Assembly (NCBI GenBank): GCA_963678585.2
Contig: CAXXGA010000002.1
Coordinates: 682,001-746,000, forward strand
Length of the DNA: 64,000 bases
Reading direction: 5' to 3'
From: Breoghania sp963678585
Lineage (GTDB): Bacteria > Pseudomonadota > Alphaproteobacteria > Rhizobiales > Stappiaceae
Below the pieces are notes generated by a model, which searched no databases, was not told where the DNA came from, and saw only the letters and a program-made list of their open reading frames with translations. The translations under genes were made by a program, and so were the position numbers. Below, one piece after another: positions 52,368-61,106 of this stretch (its first letter is position 1; each line of letters starts with the position of its first letter).

Positions 52368-54038
52368 ATGACCAAGATCACCGACACGCTGCGTCTCGCT
52401 CTCGTCCAGCTCAACCCGACGATGGGCGACCTTGCCGGAAACGCCGAAAAACTGCGCGCTGCGCGTACGCAAGCGGCGGCCGAGGGCGCGCATCTGATGG
52501 CCACCTCCGAGCTGTTCATCTGCGGCTATCCGCCCGAGGATCTTGTCCTGAAGCCCGCCTTCATCCGCGCCTGTCGGCAGGTGGTGGAAGACTTGGCCGC
52601 GGAAACCGCCGATGGCGGCCCGGCCATTCTCGTCGGTAGCCCCTGGATGGTCGGCGATGAGCTTCACAATGTTGTTTGCCTGCTGGATGACGGCAAGGTT
52701 CAGGCGGTGCGCTCCAAGGTCGATTTGCCCAATTACGGTCCCTTCGACGAAAAGCGCGTCTTCAAGGGCGGCCCGTTGCCCGGCCCCATCGATTTCCGCG
52801 GTGTGCGTCTCGGTGTGCCGATCTGCGAGGATTCGTGGACCGAAGAGGTCTGCGAGTGCCTTGCGGAGACGGGGGCCGAAATCCTGATCGTGCCCAACGG
52901 CTCGCCCTACTGGGCCGACAGGGTGGACGAGCGCATTCAGGTGGAGGTCGCCCGCGTCGTGGAGACCGGCCTGCCGCTGGTCTACATCAACCAGATGGGC
53001 GGTCAGGACGAACTGATCTTCGACGGGGCTTCCTTTGCGCTTGAGGCCGACCGCACGCTTTCCATCCAGCTTCCGCAGTTCGAGGATGCGGTCGCCACCT
53101 TCACGTGGAAGCGGGAAGGGGAGACATGGAAGTGCGTGGACGGCACGCGCGTGCCCACGCCGGGTCTGGCGGAGGCGCAATGGCGCGCCTGCGTGATGGG
53201 GCTTCGCGACTACGTCACCAAGAACGGCTTTCCGGGCGTCCTTCTGGGGCTTTCCGGCGGCATTGATTCCGCTGTCTGCGCGGCCATGGCGGTCGATGCG
53301 CTGGGCGCGGACAAGGTGCGCTGCGTGATGCTGCCCTATCACTACACCGCCTCCGAAAGCCTTGAGGATGCCGAGGCCTGCGCTCGCGCGCTGGGCGTGG
53401 CTTACGACGTGGTGCCGATCGAGCCCGCCGTGGCCGGTATGGAAACCGCGCTGAAGCCGATGTTCGAGGGCCTGACGCCCAACGTGGCGGAAGAGAACAT
53501 TCAGGCGCGCACGCGCGGCGTCATCCTGATGGCGCTTTCCAACAAGTTCGGCCCGATGGTGGTCACCACCGGCAACAAGTCGGAAATGTCGGTCGGCTAC
53601 GCCACGCTTTACGGCGACATGAACGGCGGCTTCAATCCGATCAAGGACATCTACAAGACGGAAGTCTTCAAGCTGGCGGCATGGCGCAACACCAACCGGC
53701 CAGCCGATGCGTTGGGTCCGGAGGGCGAGGTCATCCCGGTGCGCATCATTACGAAGCCGCCCTCGGCGGAATTACGTCCCGACCAGACCGATCAGGATTC
53801 GCTGCCGCCCTACGAGGTGCTCGACGATATTCTGGAGTGTCTCGTGGAGCGTGAAATGGGTGTCACCGAAATCGCTGCACGCGGCCATGACGAGGCGCTG
53901 GTCAACCGCATCCAGAACCTTCTTTATGTTGCGGAGTACAAGCGTCGGCAAGCGCCTCCGGGCGTGAAGGTCACGAGCCGCAACTTCGGGCGCGACCGGC
54001 GTTACCCGATCACCAACAGGTTCCGCGACAAGCGGTGA
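52368..54038 (+). CDS. nadE: Glutamine-dependent NAD+ synthase
   Basis: A 556-residue enzyme with an N-terminal glutaminase (nitrilase) domain, whose Glu-Lys-Cys triad includes the cysteine of GVPICEDSWTEEV, and a C-terminal synthetase with the ATP-pyrophosphatase loop GLSGGIDSAVCA and TTGNKSEMSVGY. It amidates deamido-NAD in the final step of NAD synthesis. The ATG at 52368 (MTKITDTLRL) gives the normal length; no strong ribosome binding site is seen and an upstream in-frame codon at 52287 adds non-family sequence. Confidence 0.95.
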   Translation: MTKITDTLRLALVQLNPTMGDLAGNAEKLRAARTQAAAEGAHLMATSELFICGYPPEDLVLKPAFIRACRQVVEDLAAETADGGPAILVGSPWMVGDELHNVVCLLDDGKVQAVRSKVDLPNYGPFDEKRVFKGGPLPGPIDFRGVRLGVPICEDSWTEEVCECLAETGAEILIVPNGSPYWADRVDERIQVEVARVVETGLPLVYINQMGGQDELIFDGASFALEADRTLSIQLPQFEDAVATFTWKREGETWKCVDGTRVPTPGLAEAQWRACVMGLRDYVTKNGFPGVLLGLSGGIDSAVCAAMAVDALGADKVRCVMLPYHYTASESLEDAEACARALGVAYDVVPIEPAVAGMETALKPMFEGLTPNVAEENIQARTRGVILMALSNKFGPMVVTTGNKSEMSVGYATLYGDMNGGFNPIKDIYKTEVFKLAAWRNTNRPADALGPEGEVIPVRIITKPPSAELRPDQTDQDSLPPYEVLDDILECLVEREMGVTEIAARGHDEALVNRIQNLLYVAEYKRRQAPPGVKVTSRNFGRDRRYPITNRFRDKR

Positions 54039-54070
54039 GGGCGTTTGGTGCGCGGGGTTTGAGTGTGGCG

Positions 54071-54196
54071 CATCCTTCGAGACGGTCGCTGACGCGACCT
54101 CCTCAGGATGACGTCGGTGGGTGTGGATGGTTTTGAAGAGGCCTGCCCAATCCTCAACGTCATCCTGAGGAGGCCGCAGGCCGTCTCGAAGGATGG
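54071..54196. repeat. Dispersed palindromic repeat, copy B (intact)
   Basis: An intact copy of about 126 bases. It opens with ATCCTTCGAGACGG, has CCTCCTCAGGATGACGT, a central part, then ACGTCATCCTGAGGAGG and closes with CCGTCTCGAAGGAT. It lies in the 346-base gap between nadE and gltX; the rest of that gap (54197-54384) holds no gene and is cytosine-rich. Confidence 0.88.
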
Positions 54197-54384
54197 GCCA
54201 CACACCGCCACGTCCCACAACCTCCAACCCCCACCCACATCTCCGCCGCACGTCCAACTAATCCACCGCCGCACGTTGGCGTGGACGGCGAACCGGAGTA
54301 GAAGCTCAACCCACACGGCTTGATCACCCCTCCGCCCATCTGCGGCGAGGGGAAACTGCAAACAAAGGCAACCAGCGAAAAAGC

Positions 54385-55752
54385 ATGACCGTAACCGTCC
54401 GCTTCGCCCCTTCGCCCACGGGTCACATCCATATCGGCAACGCCAGAACGGCTCTGTTCAATGCGCTGCTGGCCCGGCAAAACCAGGGGCAATTCGTGCT
54501 GCGGCTCGACGATACGGACACCGCGCGCTCGCGCGAGGAATATGCCGAAGCGATCATCGCAGATCTTCGCTGGCTGGGCGTCGAGCCCGACCGTATCGAG
54601 CGCCAGTCCGCGCGCGTCACGCTCTACGATGAGGCGGCCGCAAAGCTCAAAGAGGCAGGCCTCCTCTATCCCTGCTACGAGACTCCGGACGAGCTTGACC
54701 GTCGCCGCAAGCGCCGCCGCGCCCGCGGCCTGCCGCCGGTCTATGATCGTTCTGCCCTGAAGCTCACCGATGAGGAACGCGCAGCCCTTGAAGCCGAAGG
54801 CCGCAAACCGCATTGGCGCTTCCTGCTACCGAATTTCGAAAGCGATCCCTTCGAGCCGCACCGCAGCGAGGTCACATGGAGCGATTTGTGCCGCGGCGAA
54901 CAGTCGGTCGATCTCGCCTCGCTCTCCGATCCGGTCCTCCAGCGCGAGGATGGCACCTATCTCTACACGCTGCCCTCCGTGGTCGATGACATCGATTTCG
55001 CCATGACCCACGTCGTGCGCGGCGAGGATCACGTGGCCAATACCGCGGTGCAGATTGCGATCTTCAAGGCGCTGGGCGCAGAGCCTCCCGTCTTCGGCCA
55101 CCACAACCTGCTGACGACGGCCTCCGGCGAGGGGCTTTCCAAGCGGTCCGGCGCGCTTTCCATCGGCGCACTGCGCGAGGAAGGTCTGGAACCCATGACG
55201 GTGGCGAGCCTCGCGGTTCTGATCGGCACGTCCGAGGCCGTGGAGCCCAAGGCCGACCTCGATGCGCTGGCCGAAAGCTTCGATCTTTCCAAGGTCTCGC
55301 GTGCACCCGCGCGTTTTGACCCGGCCGATCTTCCCGCGCTGAACGCCCGCCTGCTGCATCATCTTCCAGCCGATGTCGTGAGCGAACGTCTCGTCGCGCT
55401 GGGCGTGCCAGCGGACAAAGCCACCGCCTTCTGGGAAGCGGTTTCCGGCAATCTGGAGCGCTTTGCAGATGCGAAAGACTGGTGGCAGGTCGTTTCTGGT
55501 CCGGTCACGTCAGAGGTCGATGCCGAAGACGCCGACTTCCTGAAAGCCGCGGCCACCCTGCTTCCCGCCGAGCCGTGGGACGGCGAGACGTGGAAGGCGT
55601 GGACGAATGCGGTGAAGGCGGAGACGGGCCGCAAGGGCAAGGGCCTCTTCATGCCGCTTCGAAAGGCGCTGACGGGGCTCGACCACGGGCCGGAACTTGC
55701 CCGCCTGCTGCCGCTTATTGGGCGACAAAATACTTTGGACCGACTCGCCTGA
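54385..55752 (+). CDS. gltX: Glutamate-tRNA ligase
   Basis: A 455-residue class I glutamyl-tRNA synthetase: FAPSPTGHIHIGNARTALFNALLA carries the HIGH-type motif, VRGEDHVANTAVQIAI is intact and GEGLSKRSGALSI corresponds to KMSKS. Length is typical of the shorter GltX copy; many alphaproteobacteria have two, one of which charges tRNA-Gln as well. Which one this is cannot be told here. Its last 38 bases overlap the 3' end of the convergent DUF2865 gene. Confidence 0.94.
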   Translation: MTVTVRFAPSPTGHIHIGNARTALFNALLARQNQGQFVLRLDDTDTARSREEYAEAIIADLRWLGVEPDRIERQSARVTLYDEAAAKLKEAGLLYPCYETPDELDRRRKRRRARGLPPVYDRSALKLTDEERAALEAEGRKPHWRFLLPNFESDPFEPHRSEVTWSDLCRGEQSVDLASLSDPVLQREDGTYLYTLPSVVDDIDFAMTHVVRGEDHVANTAVQIAIFKALGAEPPVFGHHNLLTTASGEGLSKRSGALSIGALREEGLEPMTVASLAVLIGTSEAVEPKADLDALAESFDLSKVSRAPARFDPADLPALNARLLHHLPADVVSERLVALGVPADKATAFWEAVSGNLERFADAKDWWQVVSGPVTSEVDAEDADFLKAAATLLPAEPWDGETWKAWTNAVKAETGRKGKGLFMPLRKALTGLDHGPELARLLPLIGRQNTLDRLA

Positions 55753-57163
55753 CAGGCCCCGTATTGGCGTGGGTGGCGGGCTCAAGGGCTTCGCCATCGG
55801 CCCCGGCATCCTTGGCGCTTGCCGTGCGCTGCGGGGTGACCTTGGCAAGCTTCAGCACATAGGAGCCGCGCTGGTTCAGGATCGTGTCCGGATCCTCGCT
55901 GGCGGCAAGCTTCGCCATCGGCCCGATATCCGTGACAAGCTCCTGGTTCGTCGGTTCGCGGTAGCCGCCCCATGGGTCGTTCGGATCGCCGCTCACGCTC
56001 GCATCCCACGGCGCATTCGGGTCCCACGGCTCACTGGAATCTGCAGACGGGTTCGACCAGCGTTCATTCGGGTCGTAACCGGGCGTAGCCCCCCAGTCGT
56101 TCTCGCCCGATGAACTTGAATTGAGTTCTTTTCCGCCATTCTCGCCGGTCACCGGCGTCATGTCGCCGGTGTAGGTGGAGCGACCGTAACCGGCCACCGA
56201 CATGTTCGTTGACTTGCAGGTGCACGAGGCGTCGAACTCGGTGCGATAGCGGAAGGCGTTTTCCATTTCCGAATAAGGCGTGCCGTCAAGGCTCACCATG
56301 GCCGAGGCGTCCTCGCCCGGGTTGCGATAGACGTAGAGCGACGCCTCCGTGCCCGGACACATGGACTGGCACTGGTCGGCATCGGCAAAAAACTGGTCTT
56401 CGGTGGTGGAAAAGGAAATCGGGAAGAAAAACCCGTCGCAGCGGCGCACGCATAAAGTGCGATAGGTGCCGCCGCCGCCGCTGTAATAGCGGTCCTCGCG
56501 CGGCGTATAGTGATCCCGTTCCCGCGTGCGGTTCCCGCCGCCGAAAAGCATGCCGAAAAGCCCGCCCTCGCGCGATCCGCTCTCCGTTCCGCGCCCGTCG
56601 ATCACGCCGTTGCGGTTCGGGGCAGGTCGCGCATAGACGCGGCCGCCGCTGTCCTCTTCATAGACCGTGCGGCCCTGCGGATAGCGCGGGTCCTCGCCGC
56701 GCGTCGTGGCGCGATAGGTCGGCGCGTTGCAGTTCAGCGCGGTGAGTTGTTCGCGCACCTGCGCGATCTTTTCGCTCGCCGCCCCGCCGGAACGGCGCAT
56801 GGCGATGGCGCGGTTGCGCGAAAGCCGTGCCATGCGTTCGCGCGTTTCCGCGATCTCGCGATCGAGCGGCACGCAGATGCGCGGGTCGGGGGAGGTGAAA
56901 AGGAAGCCGCCGCCATTGCAGCGCGCGCGCTTGGAACGACGCTCCAGCCCGTCGAGCTGCTGTGCGGCCTCGCGCAGCGCCTCGTCCCACCTGCGCACTT
57001 CCGCACCGCCGCCGCGATTGCCGGACAGGCTGGAAAGCCGGGCCAGTTCGTCTTCCAGCGCATAGCAGCGCCGGTCGCGCGACTGAGCTGATGCATCGCC
57101 CGAAATCCCCGTGAAGGCGAGAATTCCCAGAATTGCCAGCAATGATAAGGACCGACGACGCAT
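55715..57163 (-). CDS. DUF2865 exported protein
   Basis: A 482-residue secreted protein with a signal peptide (LSLLAILGILAFTGISGDASA). A coiled, basic N-terminal region contains paired cysteines (CYALEDELARLSSL, KRARCNGGGF, RICVPLDREI, TALNCNAP), and the DUF2865 core begins at YRTLCVRRCDGFFFPISFSTTEDQFFADADQCQSMCPG. A low-complexity stretch follows with repeats like EPWDPNAPWDASVSGDPNDPW. Function unknown; common in Hyphomicrobiales. Start at 57163 (MRRRSLSLL). Its stop lies inside the gltX gene on the other strand. Confidence 0.88.
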   Translation of the reverse strand: MRRRSLSLLAILGILAFTGISGDASAQSRDRRCYALEDELARLSSLSGNRGGGAEVRRWDEALREAAQQLDGLERRSKRARCNGGGFLFTSPDPRICVPLDREIAETRERMARLSRNRAIAMRRSGGAASEKIAQVREQLTALNCNAPTYRATTRGEDPRYPQGRTVYEEDSGGRVYARPAPNRNGVIDGRGTESGSREGGLFGMLFGGGNRTRERDHYTPREDRYYSGGGGTYRTLCVRRCDGFFFPISFSTTEDQFFADADQCQSMCPGTEASLYVYRNPGEDASAMVSLDGTPYSEMENAFRYRTEFDASCTCKSTNMSVAGYGRSTYTGDMTPVTGENGGKELNSSSSGENDWGATPGYDPNERWSNPSADSSEPWDPNAPWDASVSGDPNDPWGGYREPTNQELVTDIGPMAKLAASEDPDTILNQRGSYVLKLAKVTPQRTASAKDAGADGEALEPATHANTGPVRRVGPKYFVAQ

Positions 57164-57400
57164 CGACACTCTCTGATCGGCTCTTTGACTGTTCGTTCGT
57201 GTGGCGGGCGCCAATCCGCTGCCGCGCCCGCGATTCGACCGGAAGCGCTCAATTCTCCCTGCGCTAAACTAGCGGAGGAGGTGAAAGGCGCAAACCGTGT
57301 CCTTGTGGGAGGAGGCCCTTAATCTCAATGGCCTGCGAATGCGGATTTCGTGGGGCAGGGCGGGAATTGTGTTTGTCGGTGGCGTTGAGCGTGGAGCCTC

Positions 57401-57433
57401 TCCTTCGAGGCGCCTGCTTGCGCAAGCTCCTGA
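57401..57433. repeat. Dispersed palindromic repeat, copy C (left part, split by IS)
   Basis: TCCTTCGAGGCGCCTGCTTG, then CGCAAGCTCC and TGA adjoining the second IS. The right part continues at 58365-58458. Confidence 0.82.
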
Positions 57434-58364
57434 GAGTCTGACTCGAAAGTGGGTTTATGTTTTCAATGCCTTGCGTGTCTCCTGACGAGCAGGATCACAC
57501 CCGCGACATATATCCATGTCTGCTCGGTCTGGACGGATCGCTCGAAGTCTTTGGAGAGCCTTCTTGCGCGCGAGAGCCATGCGAAGGTGCGTTCCACGAC
57601 CCAACGTCGCGGCAGCAGCTGGAAGCCTTTGACACCGGCAGGTCTCTGGACGATTTGGATTTTCCACGGCCCGCAGTCTTGCAGGTCTTTCAAAAGCTTC
57701 TTCCCGCGATAGACACGGTCCGCGAAGATGTGACTGAGCTTTGGAAAGCGCTTGCGAAGCCGGTGCAGCAACGGCACCGCTCCGTGGACGTCCTGAATGT
57801 TGGCCGGATGCACCATCACATCCAGCAGCATGCCTTGCGTGTCGGTGACGATATGCCGTTTGCGGCCCTTGATCCGCTTGGCCGGGTCCAGCCCGCGCGG
57901 CCCGCCGCTCTCGGTGGTCGGGGCGCTCTGACTGTCGATAATGCCTGCCGAGGGGTGGGATCTGCGGGCCTGCGCACGGCGCTCCACGGCAACGAGCTGG
58001 CGATTGATCGAGCCCCATAACCCTGTGTCGCGCCACATGTAGAAGTAGCGCTGCACCGTGGATCGGGGCGGAAAGTCGTGGGGCAGCAGGCGCCACGGAC
58101 AACCGGCACGCGCCAGATAGAAGATCGCGTTGACGACCGCACGAAGCGAAGTCGTGCGGGGTCGGCCGAGGCCGCTGGGTGCCGGCAGATAGGGCGCAAG
58201 AACCTGCCATTCCTCGTCACTCAGATCACTTGCATAGCCCGGACCGCGGCGCTCATATTGTCGCCGAGTGGTTTCAGTCCACATTTTGTGCCTCCTGTCA
58301 GTTCTTTTCAAAACAACGGAATCACAAACGACTGAAATCACTCAACTCATTTCGGGCCAGACAC
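57434..58364 (-). mobile_element. IS5-family insertion sequence, copy 2 (931 bp)
   Basis: Same length, ends and orientation as copy 1 at 46187. The one difference I found is at 57604, where copy 1 has G; it is silent in the transposase. It is flanked on the left by TGA (57431-57433) and on the right by TCA (58365-58367), so the target duplication is not identical, unlike copy 1. It splits palindrome copy C at the same TCCTNAGGA site used by copy 1. Confidence 0.92.
57463..58284 (-). CDS. IS5-family transposase, copy 2
   Basis: A 273-residue DDE transposase, identical in protein sequence to copy 1 as far as can be read. Catalytic residues and start (ATG at 58284, AGGAGG upstream) are intact. 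Confidence 0.95.
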   Translation of the reverse strand: MWTETTRRQYERRGPGYASDLSDEEWQVLAPYLPAPSGLGRPRTTSLRAVVNAIFYLARAGCPWRLLPHDFPPRSTVQRYFYMWRDTGLWGSINRQLVAVERRAQARRSHPSAGIIDSQSAPTTESGGPRGLDPAKRIKGRKRHIVTDTQGMLLDVMVHPANIQDVHGAVPLLHRLRKRFPKLSHIFADRVYRGKKLLKDLQDCGPWKIQIVQRPAGVKGFQLLPRRWVVERTFAWLSRARRLSKDFERSVQTEQTWIYVAGVILLVRRHARH

Positions 58365-58458
58365 TCAGGATGACGTTCCCGTGTTGTTGGTTTTCCTGAA
58401 TTCCCCACAACACACAACGTCATCCTGAGGAGGCCCGAAAGGGCCGTCTCGAAGGATG
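58365..58458. repeat. Dispersed palindromic repeat, copy C (right part)
   Basis: TCAGGATGACGTTCCCGTG, a central segment, ACGTCATCCTGAGGAGG, the short hairpin GGCCCGAAAGGGCC and GTCTCGAAGGAT. It lies in a 323-base gap before the FAA hydrolase gene; the remaining 58459-58687 holds no gene I can support. Confidence 0.85.
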
Positions 58459-58687
58459 GGCGGCAAACGCCCACCGCTCGCCGCGTCAACGAGAATGTTG
58501 CGAGGAATTCCGCAGCATCGGGCCTCTGACATTCCCGGCGCGCCCCACCACCTCTCGCACCCATTGGCATCCGGGGCCCATTGCCGCGTGTGCCAGCAAA
58601 ACGAAGACGGTTGCATTTTCAATGGTTAGGGTGGGGCAAAGATGGGACGGTCGGCGAAGGCCGCCGATAGCGCGTGAGGACTGATAC

Positions 58688-59701
58688 ATGAAGCTAGCAA
58701 CGCTGCGCGACGGCTCGCGTGACGGACAACTGGTCGTGGTCTCGTGGGATCTGGAGCGCTACACCCCGGCCGGCACGGTTGCCGCCACGATGCAGGAGGC
58801 GCTGGACAACTGGAGCACGCTCGAAGAGGGCCTGCGCGATCTTTCCACCCGTCTCGACATCGGACAGATAACGGGCTCGCCCTTCGTTCAGGCCGACTGT
58901 CTGTCGCCCCTGCCGCGCGCCTACCAGTGGGCGGACGGCTCGGCCTACGTCAATCACGTGGAACTGGTACGCGGTGCGCGCGGCACGCCCATGCCGGAAA
59001 GCTTCTGGACCGATCCGCTGATGTATCAGGGCGGCTCCGACGCGTTTCTCTCGCCGCGCAACCCGATCCGGCTGGCGAGCGAGGACTGGGGCATCGATTT
59101 CGAAGGCGAAATCGCCGCCGTCACCGATGACGTGCCCATGGGCGTCGCCCCGGAAGATGCGGGCAGTCACATCAAGCTTTTGATGCTGGTGAACGACGTC
59201 TCGCTTCGCAACGTCATTCCCAACGAATACGCCAAGGGCTTCGGCTTCTTCCAGTCCAAACCGTCCTCGTCCTTTGCCCCCGTCGCGGTGACGCCGGACG
59301 AACTGGGCGAGGCGTGGACCGGCGGCACCATCGCCCTGCCTCTGCTGGTCAGCTACAACGACAAGCCCTTCGGCACGGCGCGCTGCGATGTCGACATGAC
59401 CTTCGATCTCCCGCGCCTCATTGCCCATGCGGCGGGAACGCGCCCGCTCGGGCCCGGAACCATCGTCGGCTCCGGCACGGTTTCCAACAAACTCGACGGC
59501 GGGCCGGGCAAGACCATCGCGCAAGGAGGCGTCGGCTATTCCTGCATTGCGGAAAAGCGCACGGTGGAAACGCTGACCGAAGGCGCGCCCCGTACGCCCT
59601 TCATGAAGTTCGGTGATCGCGTGCGCATCGAGATGAAGGACGCGTCCGGCAAGTCGATCTTCGGTGCCATCGATCAGGTTGTGGAGAAGGTCGGCGAGTA
59701 A
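58688..59701 (+). CDS. Fumarylacetoacetate hydrolase family protein
   Basis: A 337-residue FAH-family hydrolase. MKLATLRDGSRDGQLVVVS is the usual N-terminus of the bacterial fumarylacetoacetase-like group; the metal-binding core is in DWGIDFEGEIAAVTDDVPMG, with LMLVNDVSLRN, GFGFFQSKPSSSFAPVAVTPDEL and the C-terminal GDRVRIEMKD. It probably cleaves a C-C bond in an aromatic-derived diketo acid; fumarylacetoacetate itself is possible but not proven. A GAGGA box precedes ATG 58688. First of a four-gene plus-strand cluster. Confidence 0.9.
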   Translation: MKLATLRDGSRDGQLVVVSWDLERYTPAGTVAATMQEALDNWSTLEEGLRDLSTRLDIGQITGSPFVQADCLSPLPRAYQWADGSAYVNHVELVRGARGTPMPESFWTDPLMYQGGSDAFLSPRNPIRLASEDWGIDFEGEIAAVTDDVPMGVAPEDAGSHIKLLMLVNDVSLRNVIPNEYAKGFGFFQSKPSSSFAPVAVTPDELGEAWTGGTIALPLLVSYNDKPFGTARCDVDMTFDLPRLIAHAAGTRPLGPGTIVGSGTVSNKLDGGPGKTIAQGGVGYSCIAEKRTVETLTEGAPRTPFMKFGDRVRIEMKDASGKSIFGAIDQVVEKVGE

Positions 59702-59958
59702 GGCCGCCGCCTCGATTCCCGCGGATCTGACAGCTACGCCACCGCCGGACACGTCCGCGCGGTGGCGTTTTCGTATAGCCCGAAGGGAGCTTTGCCGATC
59801 CCGGCCTGCGCAGTGTAGGCTTGATGGGAAAGCGGGCTCCCGATTGACGGTTACAAAATGAAAGCCGATCAGGGGCAAAAGCCGACAAGCAGAACCGGCG
59901 GCGTTGCTCGACAATTGCACGGCAACGTCAAACGCCCGGGCCATTTGGGGAGTACGCC

Positions 59959-60966
59959 ATGAGCAAGCAATTCGCATCCGCCGGCGATCTGGAAGAAAAA
60001 GTCGTCTCCTTCGTCGAGATCGGACCCGGTTGCTATGCCTTCACCGCGCAGGGCGATCCCAATACCGGCGTGATCATCGGCGACGAAAGCGTCATGGTGA
60101 TCGATACGCAGGCGACGCCCGCCATGGCCGAACAGGTCATCGAGCGCATCCGCACCGTCACCGACAAGCCGATCAAGCATGTGGTGCTGTCGCACTATCA
60201 CGCCGTGCGCGTGCTGGGGGCCTCCGCCTATGGCGCAAGCGAGATCATCTCTTCCGATCTCACCTACCGCATGATCGTGGAACGCGGCCAGCAGGACTGG
60301 GACAGCGAATACGGTCGCTTCCCGCGGCTCTTTCAGGGCGCCGACGGCATTCCCGGCCTCACATGGCCGACCATCACCTTCGGCTCGTCCATGACCGTGT
60401 GGCTGGGCAAGCGCGAGGTGAAGATCATGCATCTGGGCCGCGGCCATACGATGGGCGACATCGTGGTCTGGGTGCCGGACGCCAAGGTCATGTTCTCCGG
60501 CGATCTCGTGGAATATCACTCCGCCTGCTATTGCGGCGATGCGCATTTCGGCGACTGGCCGAAGACGCTGGACCGTCTGGCCGCCTTCGGCGCGCAGGCC
60601 ATCGTGCCCGGTCGCGGCGATGCGCTGACCTCGCCCTCCATGGTCGCCGACGGCATCGCGCTCACCCGCGATTTCCTGAGCACGCTTTACGGCTCGGTTT
60701 CCGCTTCCGTGGAAAAGGGGCGCAGCCTTAAGGAGGCGTTCGACGCCGCACGCGAGGCGATGGACCCGAAATTCGGCGATTTCGCCATTCACGAGCATTG
60801 CCTGCCCTTCAACGTCGCGCGCGCCTATGACGAGGCCAAGGGCCTCGATCACCCGCAGATCTGGACCGCCGAGCGCGACCGCATGATGTGGGAAGCCCTT
60901 CAGGGCGGCGCGGATGATGCGGCGGCGGAAGAGGACGCGGAAGAGGAAGCCGTGGCCGAGGAATAG
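59959..60966 (+). CDS. MBL-fold hydrolase with altered metal-binding motif
   Basis: A 335-residue metallo-beta-lactamase-fold protein. The first metal motif reads LSHYHAVRVLGASAYG at residues 78-93: the canonical HxHxDH has become H79-x-H81-x-V83-R84, so the aspartate and third histidine are replaced. Later ligands are present (H163 in GRGHTMGD and D182 in MFSGDLVEYH). This suggests a one-metal or reorganised site. A C-terminal acidic tail (EEDAEEEAVAEE) follows. It lies between the FAA hydrolase and the flavin monooxygenase. Confidence 0.88.
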   Translation: MSKQFASAGDLEEKVVSFVEIGPGCYAFTAQGDPNTGVIIGDESVMVIDTQATPAMAEQVIERIRTVTDKPIKHVVLSHYHAVRVLGASAYGASEIISSDLTYRMIVERGQQDWDSEYGRFPRLFQGADGIPGLTWPTITFGSSMTVWLGKREVKIMHLGRGHTMGDIVVWVPDAKVMFSGDLVEYHSACYCGDAHFGDWPKTLDRLAAFGAQAIVPGRGDALTSPSMVADGIALTRDFLSTLYGSVSASVEKGRSLKEAFDAAREAMDPKFGDFAIHEHCLPFNVARAYDEAKGLDHPQIWTAERDRMMWEALQGGADDAAAEEDAEEEAVAEE

Positions 60967-61106
60967 GCTGCAACGGATCTGAGATAACGAGGACAGCAAG
61001 GCAGGTCGGGCAGGGCGATCCCCGATCCATGCGCGGAGCCGTTGGGAGGCGGCAGTGAGGCGCAAGGGGTGAGGGGGCGACCCGGTATCGGCCTGGGGAG
61101 GGAAAT

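Noticed and set aside
46187..58364. Composite transposon carrying a cargo
   Set aside because: The genes between the IS copies are ordinary chromosomal genes without shift in base composition, and each IS has its own separate insertion site, so they are better seen as two independent insertions.
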